From assembly GCF_014596935.1 (NCBI RefSeq), contig NZ_JACVXC010000003.1, positions 558,001 to 622,000 of the forward strand: DNA of 64,000 nucleotides, given 5' to 3'. The notes under the pieces are model-generated. The model saw only the letters and a list, made by a program, of their open reading frames with translations, did no database searches and was not told where the DNA came from. This stretch comes from Aestuariibaculum suncheonense (GTDB lineage Bacteria > Bacteroidota > Bacteroidia > Flavobacteriales > Flavobacteriaceae). Each line of letters opens with the position of its first letter. Positions within the stretch are counted from its first letter, which is position 1. The position numbers and the translations under genes are program-made. Below are positions 35,017 through 44,196 of the stretch, in pieces.

Positions 35017-36828
35017 ATGAAATTTATATTTAAAAAAGAGGCTTACGTTTTCATAGGCCTCTTTTCCCTGTTATTAACTTCCTGTTTACAAGAGCAAAAA
35101 ACGGCTTACTTGAACAAGGAAGAACATAAAAACGAAATACTTCAAAAGACATTTTCAAATGAATTATTACTAACAATAAACTATTTAGATAGTTTATCTA
35201 AATCAGAAAACGCAAAAGATTTAGAAAAACATTATTTACAAGCCAGATTACATTTTAAAAAGGCCGAACCTGTTTTGGCTTTTGTCGATTCTGAAAATTA
35301 TAAATTTTTAAATCAGCCCAATATTTTAAAGATTGAAGAAGAAGATGCCACCGATATAAAAATTAACAATCCCACCGGATTTCAGGTTTTAGAAGAAGAA
35401 ATTTTTACCGATGCACCTGGCATTAAAACGATAACCGACCATGCTATAAAAACAAAAAGCAGATTAGAGCTTATTGAAAAGAATCTGAATTTTAATTACA
35501 TCAAGCCCTATCATGTATTGTGGATGATTAGAGACCAAATTATCAGAACCGCTTTAACCGGAATTACAGGTTTCGATTCTCCGGTTTTAGAGCATTCACT
35601 TTCTGAAGGTCAAATCACCTATTCAGCTTTAAAAGCATATTTAGACATTTATAAAGATGAATTTAATGATCAGACCCTTTATAAAGCATGGGAACAGGCT
35701 ATTGAAAAAGCCCTTAACGCACTGACCGGCGAGTTTAATAGCTTTAACCGTTACGCCTTCATTAAAAATAACACACATAACAATCTCAAACTTTGGAATA
35801 AAACCGTAAGCGACTGGAAGGTGAAATTTCCGTTTACTAAAGCTATAAATAACGACGCTACGTCTTTATTCTCAAAAAACACGTTTAACCTCAACCATTT
35901 TTCCGATTACAACGATAGCCTAACGGAGGTTAAAATAAACTTAGGTAAAAAGCTGTTTTTTGAAACCGAACTGTCAGCATCAAAAACGATAAGTTGCGCC
36001 ACATGCCATATTCCTGAAAAAGGCTATTCCGATGGTTTAACCATTTCAAAAGGCGTGACCAGAAACAGCCCTACCCTGCTTTATGCCGGATTGCAAAAAG
36101 GTTTTTTCTACGACAATCGCTCTGGAAGTCTGGAAGGACAAATTGTTTCGGTTATCAATAATGAAAATGAGTTTCATAGCGATTTAGAAGCTTTTGAAAA
36201 CACCATTAAACATAATACTTGGTATGTTGAAACTTTTAAAACAACCTTTAACGACTCTATAAACCAAGAACATATCAGGCATGCTATTGCAAGCTTTATT
36301 CGTAGTCTGGCGCCGTTTAATTCTAAATTCGATAATAACATAAACGATTTAGATAACACGTTAACGACCTCTGAAATTAACGGATTTAACTTATTTACCG
36401 GAAAAGCGAAATGTACAACTTGTCATTTTGCGCCCTTGTTTAACGGAACCGTACCTACAACATTTAAGGAAACCGAAATGGAATTGATTGGTGTTCCTAA
36501 AACCAATGATTCTATTAACGTAGAAATAGATGATGATTTAGGACGATATGATTTGTTTCATACACCGGAACGTAAACACTTTTTTAAGACCACTACCGTA
36601 AGAAATGTCGCGAAAACGGCCCCATACATGCATAACGGTGTTTTTAACACTCTAGAGGAAGTCCTTGACTTTTACAACAAAGGCGGTGGTGCAGGATTGG
36701 GTATTGCATTGGAAAATCAGACCCTACCTCCCGATGCTTTAAATCTAACTTCTAGCGAAATTAAGGATATAATTGCCTTTTTAAATAGTCTTACTGACGA
36801 AAAGGAAAACACCCCATCATCCATCTAA
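35017..36828 (+). CDS. Di-haem cytochrome c peroxidase, N-terminal helical domain
   Basis: A 603-residue lipoprotein (lipobox LLLTSC, Cys23) of the bacterial di-haem peroxidase/MauG family. Haem sites are CATCH at 327-331 and CTTCH at 466-470; GVTRNSPTLLYAGLQKGFFYDNR and TVRNVAKTAPYMHNGVFNTLEEVLDFY are family segments, the last containing the distal-side Met/His region. Residues about 30-270 form an extra all-helical domain with PTGFQVLEEEIF, which resembles the imelysin-like domain found fused to such peroxidases in Bacteroidota; that resemblance is from memory. Location is the periplasm. It is translationally close to the PhoX-like gene upstream, and a terminator follows. Confidence 0.9.
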   Translation: MKFIFKKEAYVFIGLFSLLLTSCLQEQKTAYLNKEEHKNEILQKTFSNELLLTINYLDSLSKSENAKDLEKHYLQARLHFKKAEPVLAFVDSENYKFLNQPNILKIEEEDATDIKINNPTGFQVLEEEIFTDAPGIKTITDHAIKTKSRLELIEKNLNFNYIKPYHVLWMIRDQIIRTALTGITGFDSPVLEHSLSEGQITYSALKAYLDIYKDEFNDQTLYKAWEQAIEKALNALTGEFNSFNRYAFIKNNTHNNLKLWNKTVSDWKVKFPFTKAINNDATSLFSKNTFNLNHFSDYNDSLTEVKINLGKKLFFETELSASKTISCATCHIPEKGYSDGLTISKGVTRNSPTLLYAGLQKGFFYDNRSGSLEGQIVSVINNENEFHSDLEAFENTIKHNTWYVETFKTTFNDSINQEHIRHAIASFIRSLAPFNSKFDNNINDLDNTLTTSEINGFNLFTGKAKCTTCHFAPLFNGTVPTTFKETEMELIGVPKTNDSINVEIDDDLGRYDLFHTPERKHFFKTTTVRNVAKTAPYMHNGVFNTLEEVLDFYNKGGGAGLGIALENQTLPPDALNLTSSEIKDIIAFLNSLTDEKENTPSSI

Positions 36829-36833
36829 AAACA

Positions 36834-36862
36834 AAAAGCCTGATAAATTTTATCAGGCTTTT
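36834..36862. terminator. Bidirectional terminator
   Basis: A 12-bp stem (AAAGCCTGATAA and TTATCAGGCTTT) with a short AT loop, between the peroxidase gene and the convergent M61 peptidase gene. Confidence 0.9.
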
Positions 36863-36881
36863 ATATTAATTTATTTTAAAA

Positions 36882-38774
36882 TTATCCTTTTAACCAGGCT
36901 TCACGAAGTTTCTTTTGTGCTTCAGTAGCATCTGGTTTTTCAATAATACCTTCACCAAAAGTATACGATTGTGTTGTGGTTGTTTTAAGCTCAACATCCT
37001 CGCCATTTCTTTCTAAAGTCACATCAATGGCTTGTCCTGGATTCCAGCTAAACATTAATTGTAGTAATTGATTAGCATTTTGCATCGTCATTTCAGTTCC
37101 GCTAACGGCTTTTAATACATCTCCAGGTTGTACACCATTATCATTCCAGAAACTGTTATCTTTTACAGCCTCACTGAAAAATATTTTACCTGCTTGAGGG
37201 TCGGCAGCAAAAATTAAAGCACCACCATTAAATACATAGTTGGTTTCAATACGACCTTCTCCAATTTCTAAACCTACTTTGTTAAAATAGTCGTTGTAAT
37301 TAATTGGAGTATCTCCAATAACATGAGTGTCGAAAAATGCACGTAACGATGGATAAGTCATAGCGACAATCTCATCTATTAATTTATCATCTTCAAACGG
37401 TTTATCTTTCCCATATTTACTCGATAATTCTTTCATTAGTGATAAAATTCCACGCTGTCCGTTGCTTTCTTCTCGTAAAATAATATCGATACACATACCA
37501 ATTAAAGCGCCTTTTTGGTACACGTTTAGGTACTGATCTTTATACGGGTCTTTTAGCACATTTTCACTCATAATGGTAAAACTCATAGCATCATCCATAT
37601 TTTTAGCCCCTTGAATTTTCTGGATGATTTTATTATAAAAATCAGCTTCACTTACTAAATCTTGATTCACTTGAAATAAGGTTGCAAAATACTCAGTTAC
37701 GCCTTCATACATCCATAAATGCTTTGAAAACGTTGGATTGTTATAATCGAAATAATGCACATCTTCAGAGTGTACACTTAACGGAGTTACAATATGGAAA
37801 AACTCGTGTGACACCACATCTACCATGCTTTCGGCTAACTCTTCGTCGCTTGATGCTTCCGGTAAAACCACTACAGTCGACGTGTGGTGTTCTAATGCCC
37901 CATAACCTTTTGGAGATTCGGGTAACCCTTCAGATAAATACAAGAAAATATCGTAACGAGGTGTAGAATTGATATCACCTAAAAACGCTTTTTGTGCCTT
38001 CATCATTTTATACATCGCATCTTTTAAAGATGCTGCCGAATGCACTTTGTTTGGCGAATATACACTCAATACTATTTTAATATCGCCTACCTGAAATTCT
38101 TCAACCGTTAAGTTCCCATAAAACATTGGGTTATCAGTAATATCAAAATAACGCGTTGCAAAATAACTTGTTGTTACAAAACGTCCGTCTTCACTGGTTT
38201 TAGAAGCTACTTCTTGTAACGCTGAACTTCTTGTAAAGTTTGAAGGCGCCGTAACATCTAACTTATATTGGTTATTTTTTAATGAATCGAAATACCCGAT
38301 GAAGCCGTGTAAATTCAACACATCGTTTGTTTGTTCTATATTGGTTCCTGCAGGTGAAAATGGTTGTTCTCCACCAATCCCTCCTACTTCTTCAATATCG
38401 AAAGTATCATTAACGAGATACGTAATCTTATCTAACTTTTTTGCATTGGTTATCGTCCAGGTATTCACGTCTGCTTTTTCAACCGGCATTTCATTACCAT
38501 CGTAATCGAACGCCTTAAAATCATCTACATATTTCCCAAAATCACTTACGGAATAAGTTCCCTGTACAACTCGAGGCAATCTATACGTTACCGTTTCATT
38601 AGTAAAACGTCCCGGATTAATGGTTACTGGCGCTTTATCGTTTACAATATGTGATAAATTTATAAATGTTTCAATTGGAGTGTTTACTGCTAAATCGTTA
38701 CTTGAATTTTTTGAAGTACCACAACTAGCCATCAAAATACCCGCAAATAGCGCGGCAATAGGTTTTGTATTCAT
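36882..38774 (-). CDS. M61 family glycyl aminopeptidase-like lipoprotein with PDZ domain
   Basis: A 630-residue lipoprotein (MNTKPIAALFAGILMASC, Cys18). An N-terminal beta domain (about 30-215) is followed by the gluzincin core with zinc motif HEFFH at 323-327 and, further on, the Glu ligand in HLWMYEGVTEYFATLFQ. A PDZ domain occupies about 530-610, with GVQPGDVLKAVSG. This is the usual M61 order. The family cleaves N-terminal glycine or alanine in known cases; the substrate here is unknown. Monocistronic, divergent from a glycosyltransferase gene. Confidence 0.93.
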   Translation of the reverse strand: MNTKPIAALFAGILMASCGTSKNSSNDLAVNTPIETFINLSHIVNDKAPVTINPGRFTNETVTYRLPRVVQGTYSVSDFGKYVDDFKAFDYDGNEMPVEKADVNTWTITNAKKLDKITYLVNDTFDIEEVGGIGGEQPFSPAGTNIEQTNDVLNLHGFIGYFDSLKNNQYKLDVTAPSNFTRSSALQEVASKTSEDGRFVTTSYFATRYFDITDNPMFYGNLTVEEFQVGDIKIVLSVYSPNKVHSAASLKDAMYKMMKAQKAFLGDINSTPRYDIFLYLSEGLPESPKGYGALEHHTSTVVVLPEASSDEELAESMVDVVSHEFFHIVTPLSVHSEDVHYFDYNNPTFSKHLWMYEGVTEYFATLFQVNQDLVSEADFYNKIIQKIQGAKNMDDAMSFTIMSENVLKDPYKDQYLNVYQKGALIGMCIDIILREESNGQRGILSLMKELSSKYGKDKPFEDDKLIDEIVAMTYPSLRAFFDTHVIGDTPINYNDYFNKVGLEIGEGRIETNYVFNGGALIFAADPQAGKIFFSEAVKDNSFWNDNGVQPGDVLKAVSGTEMTMQNANQLLQLMFSWNPGQAIDVTLERNGEDVELKTTTTQSYTFGEGIIEKPDATEAQKKLREAWLKG

Positions 38775-38881
38775 TAAGTTGATTTTTTTGATTTTTTAAA
38801 CGTGACGTCCAAATTACTATTTCTGTTACACATTAAGCTCATAAGGTTTTGTTAAAATGATGTTTTACGTATATTCGCCGC

Positions 38882-39889
38882 ATGTATAAGCCACTAATAA
38901 GTATATTAACGCCTTTCAAAAATACAGAACAATACCTTACAAATTGCATTGAGTCTGTAATAAATCAGACATATTCTAACTGGGAGCTACTTATTATCGA
39001 CGATAGTTCTACTGATGGCAGCTATAATCTGGTTAAATCGTTTGCTGAAAGAGATGCCAGAATCAAACTTTTTAAAAATTCTGGAAGCGGTATAATTGAT
39101 GCTTTACAATTGGGATATAGTAAAAGTTCTGGTGATTATATCACGCGTATGGATAGTGATGATATCATGCCGAAAAATAAACTTGAAATTTTACTGAATA
39201 ACCTTTTAAAACACGGCAAACAACATGTGGCAACGGGTTTGGTGAATTATTTTTCACAACAAGGCATTAGCGACGGCTATAGTAAATATGAAACCTGGCT
39301 TAACAATCTCACAAAAACCGGAACTAATTATACTGAAATTTATAAAGAATGTGTAATTCCCTCGCCTTGCTGGATGATACATCGCGAGGATTTCGATGCC
39401 TGTGATGGTTTTAATCCCAGACGTTATCCTGAAGATTACGATTTAACCTTCCGATTTTATAAAAACAATTATAAAATTATTCCGTGTGATAAACTCCTGC
39501 ATTACTGGCGTGATTACCAAACAAGAACCTCAAGAACACATGATAATTACGCCGAAAACACCTTTTTAGATATTAAAATGCATTATTTCTTAGAGTTGGA
39601 TTACGATAAAACCAGACCTCTAGTGGTTTGGGGTGCTGGGTGGAAAGGAAAAACCGTAGCTAAAACGCTTATTAAAAACAATATTCCGTTTGAATGGATT
39701 TGCGATAACCCTAATAAAATAGGTAAACACATTTACGATCAGGAAATGAAACCATTCAGACATTTAGAAGCTATAAATCAGCCACAAAGTATTGTAACGG
39801 TGGCTAACCCTAACGCGCAAATTAAAATAAAAGCCTACTTCAAAAACCAAAACATGTTTCCAATGACCGACTATTTTTTCTTTTGCTAA
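38882..39889 (+). CDS. Family 2 glycosyltransferase fused to a Rossmann-like domain
   Basis: A 335-residue protein. Residues 1-220 are a GT-A family 2 glycosyltransferase: SILTPFKNTEQYLTNCIESV, the nucleotide-binding IIDDSSTDGS near 39, and the metal motif TRMDSDD near 88. Residues about 235-335 begin LVVWGAGWKGKTVAKTLIKN, a GxGxxG-type nucleotide-binding loop like the N-terminal domain of PglD-type acyltransferases or sugar-epimerase relatives. The fusion suggests a modifying step tied to glycosyl transfer. The acceptor is unknown. It is likely monocistronic, 78 bp before the BatA-like gene. Confidence 0.85.
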   Translation: MYKPLISILTPFKNTEQYLTNCIESVINQTYSNWELLIIDDSSTDGSYNLVKSFAERDARIKLFKNSGSGIIDALQLGYSKSSGDYITRMDSDDIMPKNKLEILLNNLLKHGKQHVATGLVNYFSQQGISDGYSKYETWLNNLTKTGTNYTEIYKECVIPSPCWMIHREDFDACDGFNPRRYPEDYDLTFRFYKNNYKIIPCDKLLHYWRDYQTRTSRTHDNYAENTFLDIKMHYFLELDYDKTRPLVVWGAGWKGKTVAKTLIKNNIPFEWICDNPNKIGKHIYDQEMKPFRHLEAINQPQSIVTVANPNAQIKIKAYFKNQNMFPMTDYFFFC

Positions 39890-39967
39890 TTTAGTTTTCG
39901 CTTCCTGAATTTTCAATTACAAAAAATTCATGTACTTTTATGTACTTTTCAATCTATATAGACAAGT

Positions 39968-41893
39968 ATGCAGTTTAAACACCCCGAACTTCTTTACGCT
40001 TTATTTTTACTGCTCATCCCTATTATCATTCATTTATTTCAACTTCGAAAATTTCAAAAAGTTGAATTTACCAATGTCGCCTTTTTAAAACGCGTTACCA
40101 TTGAAACCCGTAAAAGTTCACAAATAAAAAAATGGCTAGTATTATTTGCCAGACTCCTACTTTTAGCTTGTATCGTACTGGCATTTGCACAGCCTTTTAC
40201 ATCGAACTACGATAATTTTAACACAAAAAAAGAAACCGTTATTTATTTAGATAATTCTTTTAGTATGCAGGCTAAAGGCAATAACGGTGAACTTTTAAAA
40301 CGTGCTGTTCAGGATGTGATTAGCAATGTCCCGGAAGATGAAACCGTGTCGATTTTAACTAACAATAATACATTTAGAAACACCAACATTAAAGCCGTTA
40401 AAAACGATTTATTGCAATTAGACTATACCGCCAACAATTTAACGCTCGATGCTGCTTTGCTTAAAAGTAAAACCTTATTTAGCAAGCAAAAGGGCATTTT
40501 AAAGCATTTGGTGTTTGTATCAGATTATCAGCGAAGTGAATCAGCTTTCACTCCTGAAACAGATAGTCTAACAACCATTCATTTAGTTAAACTGAATCCC
40601 GTAAACGGTAACAATGTAGCTATAGATTCGGCTTATATTTCGGAAAGTAGTGCCACAACAATCATATTAAAAGTTTTATTAACGAACAGCGGTGAGACTA
40701 TAGAAAACTTACCTGTTTCGTTATTTAATGATGATAAATTAATAGCGAAAACTTCAGTGTCCTTAGAAGATATAGCTGAAACCACCTTTTCGCTTCCGGC
40801 GAATGAAATCATCAATGGAAAAATTACAATTGATGATGCCAGTCTACAATTCGATAACACCTTATACTTTAATATTAACGACACCTCTAAAATTAAGGTT
40901 TTATGTATTAATGCTAGTGACGACGACTTTTTAAAACGCATCTATACCGAAGATGAATTCATTTACTCTTCGGTTTTGGAAAAACAGTTAAATTATAACG
41001 ATATTGAGCAACAACAACTCATTGTGTTAAATGAATTAAAAGACATTCCGAATGCTTTGGTTGCTGCATTGAAATCGTTTACCAATCAAGGTGGTTCATT
41101 ATTAATCATCCCCTCTGATGAAGCTAATATCAATTCATATAATGCTTTATTGGGAAATTACGGTTCTAGTTTTCATTCAGTTACTAAAGCTGAAAAACGG
41201 ATTACCACCATCAGCTATGCACATCCACTATACAATAGTGGTGTTTTTGAAAAACAGGTGAATAATTTTCAGTACCCTAAAACGGAAAGCTTCTATGATA
41301 TTTCCTCAAATAATGCTTCGTCTGTTTTACAATTTGAAGATAGCAAACCATTCCTATATCAAAACAAAACAGCTTACGTGTTCACTTCGGCGTTGAATAA
41401 AGACATCTCGAATTTTAAAAGTTCGCCTTTAATTGTTCCAACCTTGTATAATATTGGAAAATTTAGCTTACAACTTCCAAAATTGTATTACACCATTGGC
41501 AAAGATAATACATTTGATGTGGCGACCACCTTACAACAAGATGCTATTTTATCGTTGGTGAAAGACGACATCAACATCATTCCTAAACAGCAATATTTCA
41601 ATTCTAAAGTGGCTATATCAACTTCAGAAACACCAGATATTGCCCATATTTATAGGGTGATGAATAAAAAAGAAACTCTTAAAAAAGTAAGCTACAACTA
41701 CGATCGTAGCGAAAGTAATCTGACTTACATGACCTTAGCATCTGCAAAACACATCACTATAAGTAATTCGATAACCGAAATATTCGATAGCATAAAAAGT
41801 GATACAAAAGTTAACGCCTTATGGAAATGGTTTGTTATTTTTGCACTAGCATTTTTGATTATCGAAATGGGCATCTTAAAATACTTTAAATGA
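39968..41893 (+). CDS. BatA-like membrane protein with N-terminal anchor and vWA-like core
   Basis: A 641-residue protein with the BatA N-terminal motif (FKHPELLYALFLLLIPIIIHL then FQLRKFQKVEFTNVAFLK), a second helix at about 57-75, and a MIDAS-like DNSFS in TVIYLDNSFSMQAKG near 90-105. A long beta-rich periplasmic region follows and a final helix (WFVIFALAFLIIEMGIL) ends the protein. Such proteins occur widely in Bacteroidota, often with aerotolerance-type vWA/MoxR clusters, but no moxR is adjacent here. Its stop overlaps the start of the pseudo-dihydroorotase in an ATGA arrangement, so the two are translationally coupled. Confidence 0.85.
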   Translation: MQFKHPELLYALFLLLIPIIIHLFQLRKFQKVEFTNVAFLKRVTIETRKSSQIKKWLVLFARLLLLACIVLAFAQPFTSNYDNFNTKKETVIYLDNSFSMQAKGNNGELLKRAVQDVISNVPEDETVSILTNNNTFRNTNIKAVKNDLLQLDYTANNLTLDAALLKSKTLFSKQKGILKHLVFVSDYQRSESAFTPETDSLTTIHLVKLNPVNGNNVAIDSAYISESSATTIILKVLLTNSGETIENLPVSLFNDDKLIAKTSVSLEDIAETTFSLPANEIINGKITIDDASLQFDNTLYFNINDTSKIKVLCINASDDDFLKRIYTEDEFIYSSVLEKQLNYNDIEQQQLIVLNELKDIPNALVAALKSFTNQGGSLLIIPSDEANINSYNALLGNYGSSFHSVTKAEKRITTISYAHPLYNSGVFEKQVNNFQYPKTESFYDISSNNASSVLQFEDSKPFLYQNKTAYVFTSALNKDISNFKSSPLIVPTLYNIGKFSLQLPKLYYTIGKDNTFDVATTLQQDAILSLVKDDINIIPKQQYFNSKVAISTSETPDIAHIYRVMNKKETLKKVSYNYDRSESNLTYMTLASAKHITISNSITEIFDSIKSDTKVNALWKWFVIFALAFLIIEMGILKYFK

Positions 41894-43143
41894 ACATACT
41901 TATAAAATCTGCCACCATTATAGATCCTCAAAGCGAGTTTCACAATACAACTCAGGATATATTAGTTGAAAATGGTGTCATTACCAAGATTGAAAGTAAC
42001 CTTACAAATCCCGGAAATTACCAAGAAATAACCTTAGATAACCTGCATGTTTCACAGGGCTGGTTTGATAGCAGCGTGTGTTTTGGCGAACCTGGTTTTG
42101 AAGAACGCGACACCATTGAAAACGGACTAAAAACAGCGGCCGCTTCGGGTTTTACCGCAGTAGCGATGAACGCGAATACCAATCCGGTGATTGACTGTAA
42201 TGCCGATGTTACGTTTGCAAAAGCCAAAGCAGCAAACCAAGCTACCTCTTTATTACCAGTTGGCGCATTAACCGTAGAAAGTAAAGGTGTGGATTTAGCC
42301 GAATTATTCGACATGAATACGGCTGGTGCGGTAGCGTTTTACGACTATAAAAAATCGATTTCTAATCCGAACTTAATGAAAATTGCTTTGCAGTATGCAT
42401 CGAATTTCAACGGATTAGTATTTTCATTTCCTCAGGAAAATAAAGTTGTTGGTCATGGGGTTATGAACGAACATATCATCAGTACCAAATTAGGTTTGAA
42501 AGGTATTCCAGCTTTAGCAGAAGAATTACAAATAGTACGCGATCTATTTTTATTGGAATATACCGGAGGTAAATTACATATTCCTACCATTTCTACTCAA
42601 AAATCAGTGGAATTGATTCGTGAAGCCAAAGCTAAAGGTTTAGACGTTACCTGTAGCGTGGCTATTCACAACTTATACTTTACAGATGAAGCCTTAACCG
42701 ACTTCAATACGCATTTTAAAGTTTTGCCGCCTTTACGTACGCAAACTGATTGTGACGCCCTTAAAGCAGGTTTGGTTGATGGCACCATCGATATGGTAAC
42801 CAGCGACCACAACCCTTTAGACGTCGAACATAAAAAGGTAGAGTTTGATCATGCTGCTTATGGTACAATTGGTTTAGAATCTGCCTTCGGAGCTTTACAA
42901 ACATTGTTCAACACTGAACAAACCGTTAAACTATTAACGCAAGGTAAAGGTCGATTTGGCATTTCAGAACATTCAATTTCAGTTGGAAATCCTTTAGATG
43001 CGACTTTATTCAACCCGAATACTGAATATGTGTTTTCTAAAGCCGATATGGTTTCAAAATCAAACAACGCTATTTTTGAAAATGAAACCTTAAAAGGTCA
43101 GGTTTACGGTATCATTGCCAATAATATTATCGCTTTAAAATAA
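41890..43143 (+). CDS. Dihydroorotase homologue lacking metal-binding histidines
   Basis: A 417-residue amidohydrolase of the dihydroorotase family, probably without dihydroorotase activity. The canonical DxHxH is D60-S-S-V-C64, so both histidines are gone. The segment that carries the next His reads FSFPQEN at about 178-184, and the one with the HxST motif reads LHIPTIST (His replaced by Thr233). The substrate-binding PPLR (280-283) and the late Asp306 in TSDHNPL remain. It thus resembles the inactive PyrC-like partner proteins known in other phyla that support aspartate transcarbamoylase. It is coupled to the BatA-like gene upstream and lies 7 bp before the next membrane gene. A true pyrC is expected elsewhere. 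Confidence 0.9.
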   Translation: MNILIKSATIIDPQSEFHNTTQDILVENGVITKIESNLTNPGNYQEITLDNLHVSQGWFDSSVCFGEPGFEERDTIENGLKTAAASGFTAVAMNANTNPVIDCNADVTFAKAKAANQATSLLPVGALTVESKGVDLAELFDMNTAGAVAFYDYKKSISNPNLMKIALQYASNFNGLVFSFPQENKVVGHGVMNEHIISTKLGLKGIPALAEELQIVRDLFLLEYTGGKLHIPTISTQKSVELIREAKAKGLDVTCSVAIHNLYFTDEALTDFNTHFKVLPPLRTQTDCDALKAGLVDGTIDMVTSDHNPLDVEHKKVEFDHAAYGTIGLESAFGALQTLFNTEQTVKLLTQGKGRFGISEHSISVGNPLDATLFNPNTEYVFSKADMVSKSNNAIFENETLKGQVYGIIANNIIALK

Positions 43144-43150
43144 TACGACC

Positions 43151-43480
43151 ATGGATAACACGACAATACAAAACGGAAAAACAATGGCAATTATCAGCCA
43201 TATTACCTTCGTTGGATTAATCATCGCTATCATTATGAATGCTGATAAAAAAAATGCTTACACTGCATTTTATAATCGTCAAATGCTAGGACTTATCATC
43301 ATGCTCTTTATTGCTCAAATAACCGATAAATATTTAAATGGTACGCTAGGCTATATTTTCTGGCTGATTTCGGCGGTATCCTGGTTATATTCTTTCATCA
43401 ATATTTTACAAGGTAAATTAAAACCATTACCGTATGTTGGAGAAAAATTTCAAGAATGGTTTGCTAATATTGGCCGATAA
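43151..43480 (+). CDS. Small Tic20/DUF4870-like membrane protein
   Basis: A 109-residue protein with three or four hydrophobic helices: SHITFVGLIIAIIMN, a reentrant FYNRQMLGLIIMLFIAQ and YIFWLISAVSWLYSFINIL, then an amphipathic tail ending LPYVGEKFQEWFANIG. The YTAFYNRQMLGL and LPYVGEKF patterns resemble the DUF4870/Tic20-like import component family. Function unknown. It lies in the coupled operon between the pseudo-dihydroorotase and the esterase. Confidence 0.7.
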   Translation: MDNTTIQNGKTMAIISHITFVGLIIAIIMNADKKNAYTAFYNRQMLGLIIMLFIAQITDKYLNGTLGYIFWLISAVSWLYSFINILQGKLKPLPYVGEKFQEWFANIGR

Positions 43481-43481
43481 T

Positions 43482-44141
43482 ATGACAAATACAGATCTTT
43501 CTTTATACCACATCACTAGGCCTTCCTCATTATCTGAAAATGCACCATTACTAATTATGATGCATGGTTATGGTAGTGATGAAAATGATTTATTTTCATT
43601 TGCTTCAGAATTACCAGAGGAATTATTTATTATTTCTGTAAAAGCACCTTACGAGTTACAGCCTTACGGAAATGCCTGGTATGCGATTAATTTTGATGCT
43701 GAAAAAGGCAAATGGAACGATAATATACAAGCTGTTCAATCACGAGATTTAATTGCCAAATTTATTGATGAAGCTCTTGAAGCCTATCCAGTTGATAAAA
43801 ACAATGTAACGCTTTTAGGTTTTAGTCAGGGTAGTATTTTAAGTTATGCCGTAGCTCTAACCTACCCGGAAAAGGTAAAAAACATTATTGCTTTAAGTGG
43901 TTACATTAATAAAGATATTTTACCGGAATCGATTCATGAAACCGATTATTCGAATCTGAATTTTTACTGTTCGCATGGTAGTGTCGACCAGGTGATTCCT
44001 GTCGAATGGGCCAGACAAACGCCTTCTCTTTTAAATGCTCTAAATATTAAGCATAAATATTCGGAGTTTCCTGTGGGCCATGGTATAGCACCACAAAACT
44101 TTTTTGAATTCAAAGACTGGTTGAAAAACCTCATTTTATAG
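43482..44141 (+). CDS. Phospholipase/carboxylesterase family hydrolase
   Basis: A 219-residue cytosolic alpha/beta hydrolase of the phospholipase/carboxylesterase family (PF02230). It shows the oxyanion segment IMMHGYGSDENDLF near 26, nucleophile Ser115 in GFSQGS, the Asp in SHGSVDQVIP near 168 and the His in PVGHGIAP near 200. The ATG at 43482 is chosen over one at 43434, which would overlap the previous gene. One base separates it from the preceding stop. Natural ester substrate is unknown; it is the last gene of the operon, before a strong terminator. Confidence 0.88.
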   Translation: MTNTDLSLYHITRPSSLSENAPLLIMMHGYGSDENDLFSFASELPEELFIISVKAPYELQPYGNAWYAINFDAEKGKWNDNIQAVQSRDLIAKFIDEALEAYPVDKNNVTLLGFSQGSILSYAVALTYPEKVKNIIALSGYINKDILPESIHETDYSNLNFYCSHGSVDQVIPVEWARQTPSLLNALNIKHKYSEFPVGHGIAPQNFFEFKDWLKNLIL

Positions 44142-44178
44142 AAAAAAAATCCAGCTTAAAGCTGGATTTTTTTTCTAT
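44138..44178. terminator. Bidirectional terminator
   Basis: A long nearly perfect palindrome: ATCCAGCTT/AAGCTGGAT core with eight-base A and T runs and further pairing to ATAG/CTAT, between the esterase gene and the convergent response regulator gene. Confidence 0.92.
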
Positions 44179-44196
44179 CATAAAACAACTAAACAA

